Shown here piece after piece: positions 24,954-39,100 of a stretch of DNA of 64,000 nucleotides. Made by a program: the position numbers and the translations under genes. The notes below the pieces were generated by a model that did not search any database, was not told the DNA's origin, and worked only from the letters and a program-made list of their open reading frames with translations. Numbering within the stretch: position 1 is the first letter of the stretch; each line of letters starts with the position of its first letter. This DNA comes from Crotophaga sulcirostris (Eukaryota > Chordata > Aves > Cuculiformes > Crotophagidae): positions 636,447-700,446 of the forward strand of contig VYZB01000123.1 in the NCBI GenBank assembly GCA_013397455.1. Direction: 5' to 3'.

Positions 24954-25182
24954 TTTAGACTTGATGTTAGGAAGAAGTTCTTCCCTGAAAGCGTGATTGG
25001 CCACTGGAATGCGCTGCCCAGGGAGGTGGTGGAGTTGCCGACCCTTGATGTGTTTAAGGGAAGATCGGATGAGGCACTCAGTGCCATGGTTTAGGTGATG
25101 GGTTGGTGTTAGTGTTGGCTTATAGGTTGGACTTCATGATCTCAGAGGTCTCTTCCAACCTGGTTATACTGTGAAACTGTGA
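24954..25182 (+). mobile_element. CR1 LINE fragment, ACTGTGAAACTGTGA tail type
   Basis: Starts at TTTTAGACTTGATGTTAGGA and runs through the ORF2 end (stop after GCCATGGTTTAG) and 3' UTR to the tail at 25182. It carries the type 2 diagnostic bases (GGCTTATAGGTTGG, GTCTCTTCC, GGTTATACTGTGAA). 5'-truncated. Confidence 0.92.
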
Positions 25183-26398
25183 GAAGTGTCCTTTACCGCA
25201 AAGACTTTGTGGACCACAGCTGTGTCTAATGCCATATTGTGTCAATATACCTATCCACCATAAAAAAGAACAGCTCTAGCTCCCCATGGATTCTCCAACT
25301 TATTGATGTGCCTCTCAGAAAGGTTTCACATAAGCAGATTTCCTGTTTCTTTTTCCTAAACCTGCTTATCTTTGGTGTTGGTTTTGGGTAGTTTTTCAGT
25401 GCTTTTAAGTAAAATTTGGCACATTAAGTTAATTTTTTTTTTAGTAATTGCCAATATTTTTCTGGTTAACGAAGATCATGGCTAAGGCTCCAGGATTAGG
25501 TATTGTTAAAAGCTACTGTACCAAGTTCCTCATAAATCATTCCCATAAATCACGCAGCTGATTTCTCTTCTAGTGTTTGTCATGCTAACATGATTTTAAT
25601 TCAGAGAGAAAGACAAATGTTATTAGGGCTCAATGAAGCAAATACAGGAAAGGTTCATTTAACATAACACTGATAAAACTGGCAGTAGGTTACATGGAAT
25701 TTCTTGTCTGAGTTATGCAAATGTCTTATTTCCATATTTACGACATTTTATTTTGAATCATAGAGTTTGATGCATTGATTTTATGACTAAACAGATTTTC
25801 ATTGTTTTTTTCCAACTTACTGTAAGCTTCCTCAAAAGAGAAATACTTTTTTCATGTATAAATTTTGCAGCCTGACTATGAACTAACAGTATTTTTACGT
25901 ATAGCTCTTAATAACAAACAGAGAATTTTGAAGAGATATAAACATTGAAGACAAAATATACCACAGTAACTGAATAGTGCTGGGTTCATTTGTAAAGCTT
26001 CACATAAGCACAAACTGATAATGGAATGTTCACCTAAGATCCATAAAATGGGCAGAGAGTCTGGTAACGTAGCATCTTGATTTTGGTGACTAATATAGTC
26101 CAATCTCATCAGTACTAGTCTCATCCAAAAATGGTCTGTTCTTTGATGTCAGTGGATATTGGATCAAAATTTAAAGGGAATACATATATAATTATATTAT
26201 AAAAGCCTGAGGTTCCTTTTTAATTTTTATGTGAATACCTCAGTGATCAACACTATTAATTCCTTTTTTTTGGGGAGAGGGAGGTGGGTAGATGGAAGAA
26301 TAACAGAATAAAGTATAACTAGTGGGGAAAAGGATTTCCATCATATGAAACGTTTAAGGGTTTCTACATCCTTTTTGGATATGAACCAGTGTGAAAAG

Positions 26399-26461
26399 TT
26401 ATAGGTTGGACTCAATGATCTCAAAGGTCCTTTCCAACCTTGTAATACTGTGATACTGTGA
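26399..26461 (+). mobile_element. CR1 3' terminus, ACTGTGATACTGTGA tail
   Basis: Only the last 63 bases of the element are present, from GTTATAGGTTGGACTC to the tail. A very short 5'-truncated insertion. Confidence 0.88.
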
Positions 26462-26792
26462 TTTGGATTTCCTGTGTCTGAAATGCAATTCAGAAAATGC
26501 TCTCAAGCTTGAAATAGATCATTCAAGAAATTGTAAGGCCTTTTCTTTCCACTTTGACTATGAATATGAAGTATATTTAACTTTTTATTTTACTCTACTA
26601 AATCCTAGGAACTGGTCTGTATCAAAAGAGATTTAAGTATACACTTGGAATAGTACTTTAGAGTTTTTCATATATAGTTGCTCACAACAGCAAGAAGTTA
26701 CTTTGATGTTTGTGAATTTTCTTATTCCTGGATAAAATTTTTCAGAAGGGCCATACAACAGGCAGTTGATGCTGCTCCTTCCCCTCATCTAC

Positions 26793-26821
26793 CAGGACAC
26801 CGAGATCTCCCATGAAGCAGC
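26793..26821 (-). CDS. Weak candidate exon (phase 1 to 0)
   Basis: The acceptor is excellent (minus strand CACATCCTTTTTCAG) and the donor is mediocre (TCCTG/GTAGAT). The 29 bases in phase 1 read a split Gly then CFMGDLGVL. The start phase fits either 46011-46056 or 39825-39845 as the previous exon. The frame stays open for another 13 codons beyond the proposed donor, so the exon could be longer or could be a terminal exon. The next exon to the left (toward 22 kb) is not resolved, so the chain is not closed here. Confidence 0.2.
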
Positions 26822-29800
26822 CTGAAAAAGGATGTGCATATTATGGGGCAGGATGCAGATGCATCTTTCGTGGAAAGATTTATGCTGACAGAGCTCACTT
26901 GGATACCTTTGAAGAAAAGCAGCTGGGAAAACAAGGTCCATGGATGAATTCTTGAATTTCTTCCAGAGACAGTGACCCAGACTGATAATCTGTACATTCC
27001 TACAGTGGCAGGAAAATGCATACATGTGCCCCAGCAGTAATTCCCTCTCCCAGATTTACATATTTTTTCATTATTTTTAGACTCATAGTTGATACTGTTA
27101 AACAGGCACAAACATCTGATCTTTCCCAGGCTCTAAAGATTTCCAACTGTAAATCCTAGGAAAAAATTATTAAATACTCTGCTTAAGGGGTTCTGGAAAT
27201 CAAAGGATTTTGGGGCTCTGCTTCAATGAATTTGCACATTATCCTGTTAAATTGCCCTTCTGGTTGCCTGCAAAAATTCAAATTCAGAACAGACATTTTC
27301 AGTCTCATCCAGCCTTAGCTATTCCCCTATTAATATCTATGCAAAGTATTAATTACTGAATTAAGCTTGCAAATATTTAAAAAATGGTTTCCTTTGAAAG
27401 TATTTCATTCACTGTATAATTTCATCATTAGAAGCACTGAAGCATTCAGGATACCTGCATCTTTTGTTTTCCCTCAGTCCCCAACTGACACACTAAATCT
27501 TATGCTCTCTTCTCTCACTTTCTCCTGCTCTGTGGATCCTCTGCAGCCCTCTGGGATGAAGGAAGGTGGAAGGAGGAAGAAGCTGCAGAAGGAACACATG
27601 TGCAGCTAGCAGGGGGGAAGATGGTTTTGGGAACCAAATAATTAAATGCTGGATGTTACAGGTGTGTGGAAAATTAGGTCACCCTCATTTTTCAAACTAT
27701 TTTAAGATCAGATAACTACTTGCAAACCAGTAGCACAATAAAGCCAGAGAGTTTTGATGGAGCTTTTGGAAAAGCTGTAGATGTCTGGGAATGCAGGAGA
27801 GATTACAGGATGTGGAAGCTCAGTAAGGAGGAACTCATCACTGGAGGCATTCAACGCGGTTTTTACTGGATATCCTACAGTATCAACCCTTCAGTTTCTG
27901 CATTTTCTGATTAATCATAAAATTTTATTCAGCTGGCTTCCAAAGCCAACCAAGTCAGGCAATATCCTTTGCTCCTTAAACCACAAGCAGGGCCTGTCCC
28001 CTTCCCTCTGCAATGGAAATTCTCCAGGAAATGTAGCCTGATGTAAACCATTCAAACTTGCCAGCAGGTTAACTTGCTTGCTAGACTTTTTGTGTTTTTC
28101 TGGGTTCATCTTGTTCCTTATAATGGCAATTATTTTGTTTATGCAAAACCTCTGTCCTGCTTTTTCTGATTGAAATGTAGAAACATGACCACTACTGTAT
28201 TTTTCTGGATTATTTTCTCCTTTTCCTTTTTTTTTTCTTTTTCTTATTTCTTAATCCTGTCTTGACAGCCAATAATTTGCTTTGCCTCCTTCCTACAAAG
28301 CCACTCAAAAGGGCAGAAGGATGTGAGATAACTCCAGGGATAGTAAAGGAGAGGTGTTTTTAGTGTAAGACACAAAAAAGAATTAGTTGATTTCATTTGA
28401 GATCCATGAATGTCCTTAGCTTTGAAGCAGGCTGATGGTGTGTCTGCTACATTCAGGACAGACATTTCAAAGTGCAGAGATATTCTACAGCCCTTTGAGG
28501 AATTGCCCCTTCTGCAATTGCTGCTGTGGAAGAAACACTCAAACAAACAGCGCAGCACTGCAGAAAATTCAGGTGGGATGCTTAACAAACCTTCCAGATT
28601 TATGAAACGGGAATTATATTAGGAGTGTGGACTATTTGCTTTAACACAATCATTCATTGGGATAAGAGAAGCAGAACTTGCTCTATAAGTTCATAATTGT
28701 TGAAATTAATAACTGTGGCTCATCACTCTCTACAGTACTATACCATTTACCGTGCTCTTTTATCTCAATTACTTTCTGTATGTGTCTTATATTTCTCTAT
28801 TAAAGTCCAGTAATTGTAACACTATGGCAGTAACATTGACATAGTGAATATTATATGATGGGTTATTTTACATTATTCTGACTGCCTTATTTATATTATA
28901 ATTATTAGTGTCTGTATAAATGTGATTCATTGAACTAATAAGGTTTTCAGACAACTGCCATAGCTCATTGATTTTCTTCTTTTATGCAGGAATTTACCTT
29001 GCACTTGTAGTTGGATTTCCCATCACTTTTAATGCTGGCGTTTGTAGACAAAGTCCTTCCACTTTGTCTGCATAGTAATGGTACTAAATACCTCATTCTA
29101 TCTTGATTCCATTAAGCTGACAAAGCAAATGGGAAGGACCAGAGTTATATTTTCTCAACGGATCTGCTCTTTTGTTCAAAAGCACTTCCAAAAGCACACG
29201 TCTCTCATCCCTGCAGAACTGATGACCAAAACATGATTTTTTGAGGTTAAGCAGTTAACACTTTGAAACCTCGTGTAGATTTTGTGTGGTACATTAGCCA
29301 CGCGGTTGTCCTCTGAGAGGAATGTGGGTAATGCCTCCTGAATGGCACAGTTGCTTGAGCCTTTCTATATCTGCAGTGCTGAATGAGTTCATGTCTCATG
29401 CACTGTTTACTCTGTCTGTCCTGAGGGGACCGTAGCCTTCAGTCAGTTCTACTGCAATTTGAAACTAGGTTAAGAATGTGGTGAATGAAGATCAGGAAAG
29501 GGCACTGCTGATCAACCTTGTCTTTTTGAGTCTGCTCCATGTAGTGGCATTTTAACAGATCCTTCAGACTATATCTAGCACACCACTAGCCTGTAATATA
29601 AAAAATATACAACTAGTAGATCTGATGGTCATAAGAACACTGAGATAAGAAATGCAAAACATTTATTTCAAAGAAGGAAGTAACCATGGAATGTAAAAAA
29701 ACCCCCAGCTTCATCTGTTTATGTTTCCCCTCCTGTGCCCTACTCTAAGGTAACTTAGTTTTCAGCCCTTTCATAGGAGGAGATCAAGACTTCTGCCTGG

Positions 29801-30230
29801 TGAAATGGGTTTGTTTCTGATTGCTTTGCTTTCCAAACAACTATGATAAGAGAGATTTCACTCTATCTCTCTTTCTGAGCTTTTGTTGACAGCAAGTTGT
29901 GTACAGAACTGTGTGTTGCAATAATAGTATGTTATATTTTGTGCTGGCCCCTTTTTCTTAGCATATATTGATTTCCTTTTTCCTTTTAAGGTGACCTTTG
30001 TACTCTGGCTGTGTTGAACCCAAAAGGTGCTTATTTCATGCTCCTTCCTTACTCGCTTAGCTAACTCCTGCTGATGCTACAAGAAATTACAAAAGAAACA
30101 AGACGTCAAGAGACTCCAAACTGAAAATACATGTGGGTCAGAGATTCCAGCACTGTGATTCCAAGCTCCAGTAAAACACCCTTTCAAACTTTTTTTGTTT
30201 TTCATTGTCTGATTTACATCTCAGATACCG

Positions 30231-30262
30231 ATTCCAGCTGCTGGAAACAGTTCCAGCTGCTG
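30231..30262. repeat. Short direct duplication of TTCCAGCTGCTGG
   Basis: The 13-base unit occurs twice (at 30232 and 30249) separated by AAAC, with CAGCTG palindromes in each. It may be chance or a small tandem duplication. Confidence 0.6.
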
Positions 30263-32978
30263 GTAATACTGTAAAACGTTTATTTTTGGGTAGTCTCAAG
30301 TATTTACATGGGATGAAGTACTAAGCAATATGAATGAGGAACAGAATCTAGAACCATCAAACGTCTGTCTCATATTTTTGCCCTTTTGTGGGTGTTATAT
30401 TTTGTCATTAGTGGTACAAATTCCCTACTCTGTTTACTGATGCAATGAGGATACCAGTACACTCCTTATTGCTTCTTCTAACTAACCATGTCAGTAGGAC
30501 CCATAGAGAAAATGGTCTTTGCACAAAGTGACTGTTAAACTTTATTTCAGCAGCACACATGCCCTGCTATAGCAATATCTACATGCACAGCCTCATTATT
30601 CATGCAGACAGTTGTGAAAGAAGGAGCAAACAGTAAGAAAAATGGCTATCAAGGCAATTGTTTTACAGACCAGGGGATAATTGTGGTGTACCTAGCTGAT
30701 TTATTTCTTTCTTTTCTGACCACAGAACATTAATGCAGTGCTTTGAGTATCTTCTCAGTAGAAAGCAAATGGACAAAACAAGAACTTAGTAAAAAAGCAG
30801 CTATATGGAACTGGGGTCTAGGACTGGAACCCTAATTATAACCTAGACTTAAATAATTTGCATTTTTACTGAAAAGTTGATGAGGTAGATGGTGGATAAA
30901 AGGTTAAAGTCTAGACAGAATTCAAAATAATACAGACCTTTGTCAGGCTTTGATTCAAGAATTTGTGTTGGTGGCTACGCAAGGATTGTACAACCATTCC
31001 CAGACTGCAGTGGAAAGGAATGGGAAGGAAAATAGCTCCTTAAATGTTAGTTTCTAGGTAGGAGACTGTCACAGTTAAATCAGTTAAATCAAAGAGGGGA
31101 ATCAATATTTGGCTCCTTTTGGGAGCCAATGGGATACTAGGTACAGCTATTGCCTATATTAATACTACTTACAAATAATCTTAAAAGGTTTGTTGAAGTA
31201 TTTGAAAGATCGGTAACTGTAAAGCTGCTAAAAACCACGACAGGATATTAATCAGATTCCCAATGCTTCTTGCTATCATCTGGCCAGAAAACAGCTAAAT
31301 TGCTGATGGAAATGCTCCCTATTCCTGGGTCTGTTTGTCCTTGAAAAAGGAGCTTTGAGTAGTTCAACTCAAAGTTTCTTCTAATTTTTTTTCTGCTGAT
31401 TCTAACACAGTAGAATAAATCTACCCCTCTTGCAACTGAAGAGATATGTTGTACTATATAAACTGTCATTAAGATCTTGAGAAGAGAATAAATAAATGCA
31501 TCTGTAAAAAAGCTAATGCTCCCCAAGGATCTAATTTCCCAAAATTTAAAAATCCATTTATGAGTGAAGAGATTTTCTGTCATTGCAGAAATAAAACTAT
31601 TTTCCTATTTTCAAAATGCTATCTTGCTACTGTGCAATATGCAGTCCACCCATAGGTAAGTATCAGACTTTTGCACCTAAAACTGCCATTTCTGGTGTCC
31701 TAAAAGCTGCTGCTTTCATAACTTCTGCATTACTGCCTGTCCTGAGCTATGAATCAAAAAAGGTACACATTCCAGTTCTTCACAAGCTCAGATAAGGAAA
31801 TCAATTTTACTTCATGAAAGATAAAACCATCAGACTGGAAGATTAATGAACAATTTCAGTTGTTTTACAGCAGCAGCCTCAGTGATTGATCCCAAACCAG
31901 ACAAAAGATTTTTACTGCAGCTCAAAGCTGGGATTCTGTATAAAGGGAAAGGGGGATGGATATGGAATTTGTGCATGTCACAGAATTGCTGCACAGTTCA
32001 ATACAAGTAGCAGTTTACAAAGGAAAGAAAATAGAAATAGAAACAACCAGCCTCTACTCAACTGAAGGTTAAAAGTAGGAATGCTTGTCCAGTGCAAGGA
32101 TGCTACTTGCTTCTCTTCCTTAGTCTTCCAGAAACACTAAACTAAGCCCTATAAAAACACTGGCCACATTTGAGTAAGATAATTATGTAGAATCTGCAAT
32201 CACATCTGGCAACTATTTTTGTCTAGGGTATTTTTCTGTGAAGATAAACTCTAATTATCTGTGTAGTTTAAAATACACTGACAATATAATTACATTGCGG
32301 AGATTTTTGCAGTCCTTCTGAACAAAGTGATCTTTCAGGACTGTTCATTTGAATGGCTATTTTAAATAAAAATAATTAAATAAATGGATGTAAAACAATA
32401 ATTTAAAGAATCATTTTAAATGAGTGCTACTGGGTTATCAGCTTCATGTTCAAAACAATACATTAAAGCTAAATCATCAGAGCAAAGCAGTTAAAATATG
32501 GCTTGCAGGTGTAGCATCTATAAATCATATTTCATAAAAAAGAACCCCAAAGAATAGCCTTTAATTCGCACTAGAAGCAAGCCCTAGCTCTTGTTTGCCA
32601 TTTTTCATTTAGTTTGTTATTGTTTATTTGGATATGAAGCATTCAGATCCAAACCCTAACTGTCCCACAACTGAGAGTATTGCTTTCTTCCTATGCTTTT
32701 GGTGTATTGGCTACATTATTCAGTTATTCTTTGAAGGTTCCTACTGCTAGACTCATATTATGAAGACAGTTTCATCCTCTTTCACCTTCTTGTGAATCTC
32801 ACAACCAAAATTTGTGGCATTCTCTTGAGATACCAGCAAATGTTTAGTATATCTGGATCAGGATGCACTGAAAAACTAATTTGTGTAAAAGAAAGTTTCT
32901 GAGGCTCCATCCTCATGTAAAAAAGATGCTACAGTTTATTACAGGCACATCATACCTTTGAGTCATAACTGGGAACGA

Positions 32979-33107
32979 AGGTTGGATGGGGTCTTGAGCA
33001 GCTCAGTCTAGTGGGAGGTGTCCGTGCCCATGGCAGGGGGATTGGAACTGGATGGTCTTTAAGGTCCCTTCCAACCTAAACCATTCTATGATTCTATGAT
33101 TCTATGA
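32979..33107 (+). mobile_element. CR1 3' end with classical ATTCTATG tail
   Basis: AGGTTGGATGGGGTCTTGAG, then CCATGGCAGGGGGATTGGAA and GGTCCCTTCCAACC, ending in three ATTCTATG units. This is the standard avian CR1 3' end and the strongest evidence that the host is a bird. Confidence 0.93.
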
Positions 33108-36100
33108 AAACTAGGTTGATTCAGTTATTTCTGTGTATTAGAGTACCACGGGTCAGTTTTCAGTGCTAGAAAGGCTGCACAGACTATTGCTGATATCTCC
33201 TGCTAACATTTTGGTGATGTGACTTTACCGCGCTTTCCATGCTTTTGCTTTTACAGGGAGAGAGCATACTGCTAATTCTGGGACAGGTGCAAGATGCGTA
33301 TATCAAAATCCTTTTGCTTAGAACATGAGTGACCACGTGGATCAGACCAGAGGTTGAAGTGTTTTCAACTTGATTCATCACATAGAGCCTCTAATGCTAC
33401 GGTAAGCTTGATTAAGCGAGAGGATGGCCAAGGAAGAGAGAAAGAGAAAGGCAGCGTGGTTGGTCTGACTCAACAAGCACTCCTAAGGCTAAACCAGAAC
33501 ACTGGGACCTGGAGCACGCCTAATACCTGCCTGAGAGTTGAGGAATCAGATACAATCTAGAAAACCACAGGTGCCTGGTGTGCTTGAGGTTCAATTTATC
33601 ACAAACCATTTCTTAACTTTAATGAATTTAAGTAGCAGCGCGTTTGAAATCTCAGTGGGCTGCATGGTTTCAAAATCAAAATGCTAGAGGAAAAAGAGAA
33701 CTTGGGAGGGTTCTCATTTGACTCCTGTGTTTGTTGTTGGGTCTGAGTTATTTTAGGGCACAGCTCTATAACCTCAGTGATGCTTTGCTGAAGTTAAAAG
33801 AGTTACTATTTTAAGGATTGCTTACTTGTTGAAGGGTTGCTTGTTAAACATAATCACTGATCTGTATCAAGAGCATTTTCATTAATTACATGGCAAAACA
33901 CCATTACACCATTTAAAGTTACATATTTCAGAAACTGGGCTTTCTATATACAATGTCCAACTATGTATGAAAAATTAAAAACACTAAGAATTATTTTTAG
34001 AGTAGAACGGATATATGTGAGCAGTGAATTGATAATGGGCTTTTAATCTGTAATCTCACATGAAATGTCTGAAGCTAGCTTTCTTGCTGTTGGCACATAG
34101 TTACTATCCCTAGCAACTATTTCTGTTAGGACATATAGTAATAAATGCCATGAAATTTGACTTAATAGTTATATTAAGTATACCATATATAGCATTGATA
34201 TATAATAGTGACAGAGACTACAACAGAGAAGTTAAAAATGAAAAACTGAAAAAAGATTATTTTTGTAGAGTTTACAAAGCTCAATTTAATACTCATTCAG
34301 ATAACATCTGCCTTTCACTATGAATCACAGATTTTATAGGAAGATATGATTTGACCTCATTTTAGAAGAGAGAGGAACATATTTTAGCAGATGTTAAGTT
34401 AACTTGATCTTCAGCTAATAACCGTACGGTGCTGAACAGCAGGAGCTGTATCTGGTGTCAGCAGATCTCATTGAAGGTGTAATCCTAGTTGTATACAACA
34501 CATTGTGTAGAAGGTAAAGTAACTAAGCATTTTTCAATATTGATTTCAATACTATAGTAATTAAGAACAGGTGCATATAAATTAGAGGAGAAGGACTCTA
34601 ATTGTTATTAATGAACTCCCTTACCATAGGAACTTTGCATAATGAAATGCATAATTAAACATTAATGACCGAGATCATTACTGGTAGTTTTATTCCACTT
34701 ACACATGATTTTGGCCTTAGGTGAAGCCTAATGTTTTAGTAAAGCTGTCATTCATGCTGCTATTCCTTTGCTTGTTTTACAACCACATCATATTCTAGCC
34801 TTAAAATGTCTTCTGGATATTTCTAATATTTATTAGAAAATATAGAAAATATTATTTATTTACCATAATTTCTAATATGGATTTGAAGGAACACTGTTTC
34901 CAGGTTCAATCCTGTTTCTCACACTAACAACGTAGGTGGCAACCTAATAAATTAAACGAGGTATTACGATGAACCAGGAAATCTTCTGTTCCTGTATCTC
35001 TGCAAAGCATTCAGCCAGAAATCCAGGCAACCATGTAAGGATGCGTGTTTTAACATTTTAAAATGTGCTTTGATATTCTCTAGTTAGTTTACAGTCACAC
35101 TTAACATGTTTCAGCTTTCCTTTTAAGTGAATGTTGTTACTGCAATCAACATCTCACACCCTTTTCCTTTCTGTGTCAGCCACTGAGGAACACAATGATG
35201 AAACAACTGCTTTTCTATAGCTGCAGTCTTATCCTTCAAGCTTAAGCCTAGCCTAGTCTTTGGTTATTATAGCCTCAGTATAGGATACTTTGGGAGCAAA
35301 CAGACTTTGCTAGGAGGCTGCACTAGACCTGGCCCAGAAATCACTTAAATTGGGCCAAACAGCAAAAGAGACCTTTAATCTGCTTGTGTGCTCTAATATT
35401 CAGACACTTTTGGTCTATCCTGTGTGAGTTCACCCTCATGAGTCTCTGATCACAGATTCTGTGTTTGTACAGCAACACTGGCAGGCAGCTCTTGCAGAGT
35501 ATTTTATGAACCCCAATAACATAAGATACTGTATTCGGATAAAAACAGACATGTAATAATAATTTAGATAATAACTATAAACGCTCCAGTTCTGTTTCAG
35601 CATCTTAATTAACTAAATATTCTTCAGAAGAAGAAAGAGATTGGGATCATGCTTATTTTGAGTGCATGCAAAACATCCTCATTTCAGTGGGAGGTTTGAG
35701 TTGCAAAGAACACAGGAGCTGGCTTGGAAAACAGGTGGAGAGAGCCCATCTGTAAGGGAGAGGTTCTGCCCAATCTCCTGGCACATCTGATGCCAACACA
35801 GGGCACCAGCCAGTGCCAGCTCCAGCGATGGTTTCTGGTTAGGCAACCCACGCCCATTGGGAAAGATCAGACCCTGGAACTGGTTTGTGCATTCAGACAG
35901 AGCAGAGAATAGGGCAGAAAGTTGACAGCAAGGAGCTGGCAGCTCTGGCTGCTGAATAAGTGGGTTCATATAACTGGAGCTGTCTCGAGGCAAATGGTTT
36001 CACTCTTAGCTATAATGAACTGCAATAATCAAGCCTAGAAGTCCGTGTGTGCATCGCTGCTGCCAAATTAGAATCTGATAAGAAAGGACAGTGTTCTGGT

Positions 36101-39100
36101 GCTCTGCAGAAAGAAGGTGACGTTTCCGCAGCCACTACTGTGGAAATTTAGATGAAGCAAAGGAGATGTCCAGGCAGCACATTTCTTACATGAACAGAGG
36201 CCACATACCTCTTGAATACATCTGGAATAGTGACCTAACTGTGTTTATGTTAATTTTCTACCACCAGCTTTCTCTTGCTGTTCAAATTCAGCCACATTCT
36301 TAAATGAGGCTCTAACAAATATCAGTTTGCCAGGGGTATGGGAAGGTGATGCTCTTTCCTTGTGCTTTGTTGTTGTTCCTGCATTGCTGCTCTTCCCAGA
36401 TTGCCCTTTCCAACAACAGCTTCATACATGTGAGTTAGAGAAAGGGAAAGAACTGAAGCTCTCTGGACTTCTTTTGTAAAGGGATGAGGGGAACAGCTGG
36501 CTTTCCTGGAGTTTTCTGCTCAAAGGAAGAAAGATTTGAGCCATCTGTATTTGTCTGTATTATGTCTGAGGTTCATCTGCTGGTGAATAGCATTAGATCC
36601 TAGACTCCTTAAAATAAGAATGATGCAGTGCTTTGTTATCACTGGAAAACTGAGTTAAAAAATGATGTTGACTTTCGGTGTGTCCTGAAATCTATACACA
36701 CAGAAAACAAAGTTTAAAGGAACATTACCCCGATATGCTTGTATAAAGCAGCAAGAGGAAGATGTGCTGCAGTAGGGTACCTCTTCTCTTATGTAAAATC
36801 ATCAAACTTTAATTTTATTCTGGAAAAAAATAATTCCAATAGAGTTTTCCAACAATGATTCCACTTTAGAGCTTCTTGTGCCTCTAGCAGATGTATAATA
36901 GATTAAAGTTTTATCCAAAAGGAAATTAAAATAAAAAACAATTGTTTAGCAATTTTGCCTCAGAGAAGAAAAGCAGCTACATGTTTTAAACAAAAATGTG
37001 TATATCACAGGGAATTTACTGGGGAAAAACGCATTTTAAACTTAAGGAGGAAAAAGAACCTTCAACAATGTCATACATATCTGAGTGAATGTATACCTTC
37101 CAAGTCAAATCTGCCTAATCTCCTAATAAAAAAAGGTTTTAGTATTATCAGCAAATGGAAAGATGACATTAATACAGACAATAAAGACAGCATATTCTGA
37201 TCATGTCTTATCCACCACAAAACTATTAGCACTGATAATGGAATTTTTAATATGATTGTTACATAATAAAAACTTGTCTAGATTTGCAGTTTGCTGGGGT
37301 TCTGTAACACAAAAATCTTGCAGACACTATAGGTTTATGCAAATTTTCTGTATCTCTGAAGGTCATATTTCTCTCCAGTTCTCCCAGGTCACTGATATTC
37401 AGTATTACTTATGTGGTTAATGATTACACTTGAGTGCTCGTGGATGTTTGCATAGTTCAGTGGCATGAAATGAAAACTAATACCACCCTAGGTAACAAAC
37501 TTTTACTTTTTTTGTGGGGTTTTTTTTGTGCATGACTAAATTCTGATTTTAGTTATATTGAGCTAATCTCATTTAGCTGTCTAAAAGGAATGTGTGCTAA
37601 TCTGACCTGAGTTGAAATAAAATGAACCGCAATTGTTTGTGAATTGTTCTCTGATGCATTAGAAGCAGTACTTTCTTGTACTGGATCTGAAGACATATTT
37701 TAGGTACACTGAGCTGTATTTAAGAAATAATGCACTGTTAATAACAAGAGTACCATATCTATTGCTATTATTTTTATTTACAATCATAGAAATAAGCACA
37801 TTTGGGAAAGCTCAGTGTCTGGGGCAATTAAGCTTTGCAGTTTATGGGATTTTTATGCTTGTAAATTTATCTTGCCCAGGAAAGCCATTTGGAATTAAAA
37901 AGGGAAAGCAGGTGATAATACCATGAAAATATTGTTGTGATTAATCACCATTCATACTTAGTCAGATAAACTGCCATTGGCGCTCATAAAGACACACACA
38001 CACTATATAAAAATAACACCTCGTATTGCTGTGCTGTTTCTGATAATTTGTAAGAAAAAAATTGTTTCTAAAACTGTTTAGAAGCTGAGATTTCTTGTTT
38101 TAGGCACTAGAAGTGTCCCAAGAAGCAAAGCTTATTATTATTCTGGCAAGTGTTATGAGTGCCAGTCATACTTGCAAATAATCAGGAAATTAGATGAACA
38201 GAAGATCTGGTGTTATACCATAACTCTGTGGAAATGCTTTTTAGCTCAGTCATGAAATATTGTGAAATTAATTTCAGAGAAGCTAAAGCACTGGTAGAAA
38301 CAGCTTTATTTAATGGCATTATGGCACCATTCAGGAAAGTAATGAAATAAGTGTCAAAATCACATTGTTTTTACACTTCTGCAGGACAAGCAAAAAATAT
38401 AAACACCTGCTGGAAGTTGGTGCTGACCAAAACATGATTTTTGCTCAGTAGAGCAGAACTTGGGCCTGTACCGCGATGAGGAAGCCTTCACCCAGAGGAA
38501 GCCTTCCTCTTTCACGAGCATGAGGGTCAAACATTTTATTTAGTCTCAATGGATAAAAGGCTTTATGTCAAATGTGCCAGTACTAAAATCTGAGCTTCTC
38601 CTCCAGTCAGACACGATGTTTTCATCTCAGCAGCAGTGATACACAGCCCCTGACAGCAGTTGTCATCCTGCCCCTCAGCTTCACTGGAATATGAGGCAGA
38701 AACAACAAGCACTCAAGAGTTTGAAAACACCAGAGATTGACTTGCTTTTTATTCTGCACATATTTTCTAGGAAATATATGCCTGCTCCTGCATCCGCTGG
38801 GCTTTGTTTGTAAATTTTCATCTGAGGCACATAAGTGGCTTAACCCTTGCTGTACCAATCCGAAATGATTATACTGGTAAATTAAAAGATCTTTCCACCC
38901 TGAAGAAGAACAAGAACACATCTGTAGGAGTGCAGCCTTTTTCAAAGATAAAGAGGAACACCTCTCCTTCCTCTCATTCTGTGTATCACATCGTGTCTCA
39001 TGCTCAGTCACCTTCTGAATTGTTACCTAGAGGTTTTCTTCACTGTGGGATCTTCACCAGTTCTAGGCTGTGCTGTTGAGGATGCAGTTGGGGTCTGGAT

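Larger units (their letters stand above)
22595..32978. other. Proposed intronic sequence with two CR1 copies and weak exon candidates
   Basis: Besides the CR1 copies at 24954 and 26399 and the weak exon at 26793, I see only AT-rich unique sequence. A minus segment 26034-26089 is open in phase 2-1 (ending LPDSLPILWIL) with a fair donor but a poor acceptor. A minus segment ending at 28997 reads IKSDGKSNYKCK but has a weak donor. Neither closes the phase chain. Confidence 0.4.

Noticed and set aside
26785..27111. 108-codon minus ORF
   Set aside because: No domain and no codon character; it merely overlaps the weak exon candidate in another frame.
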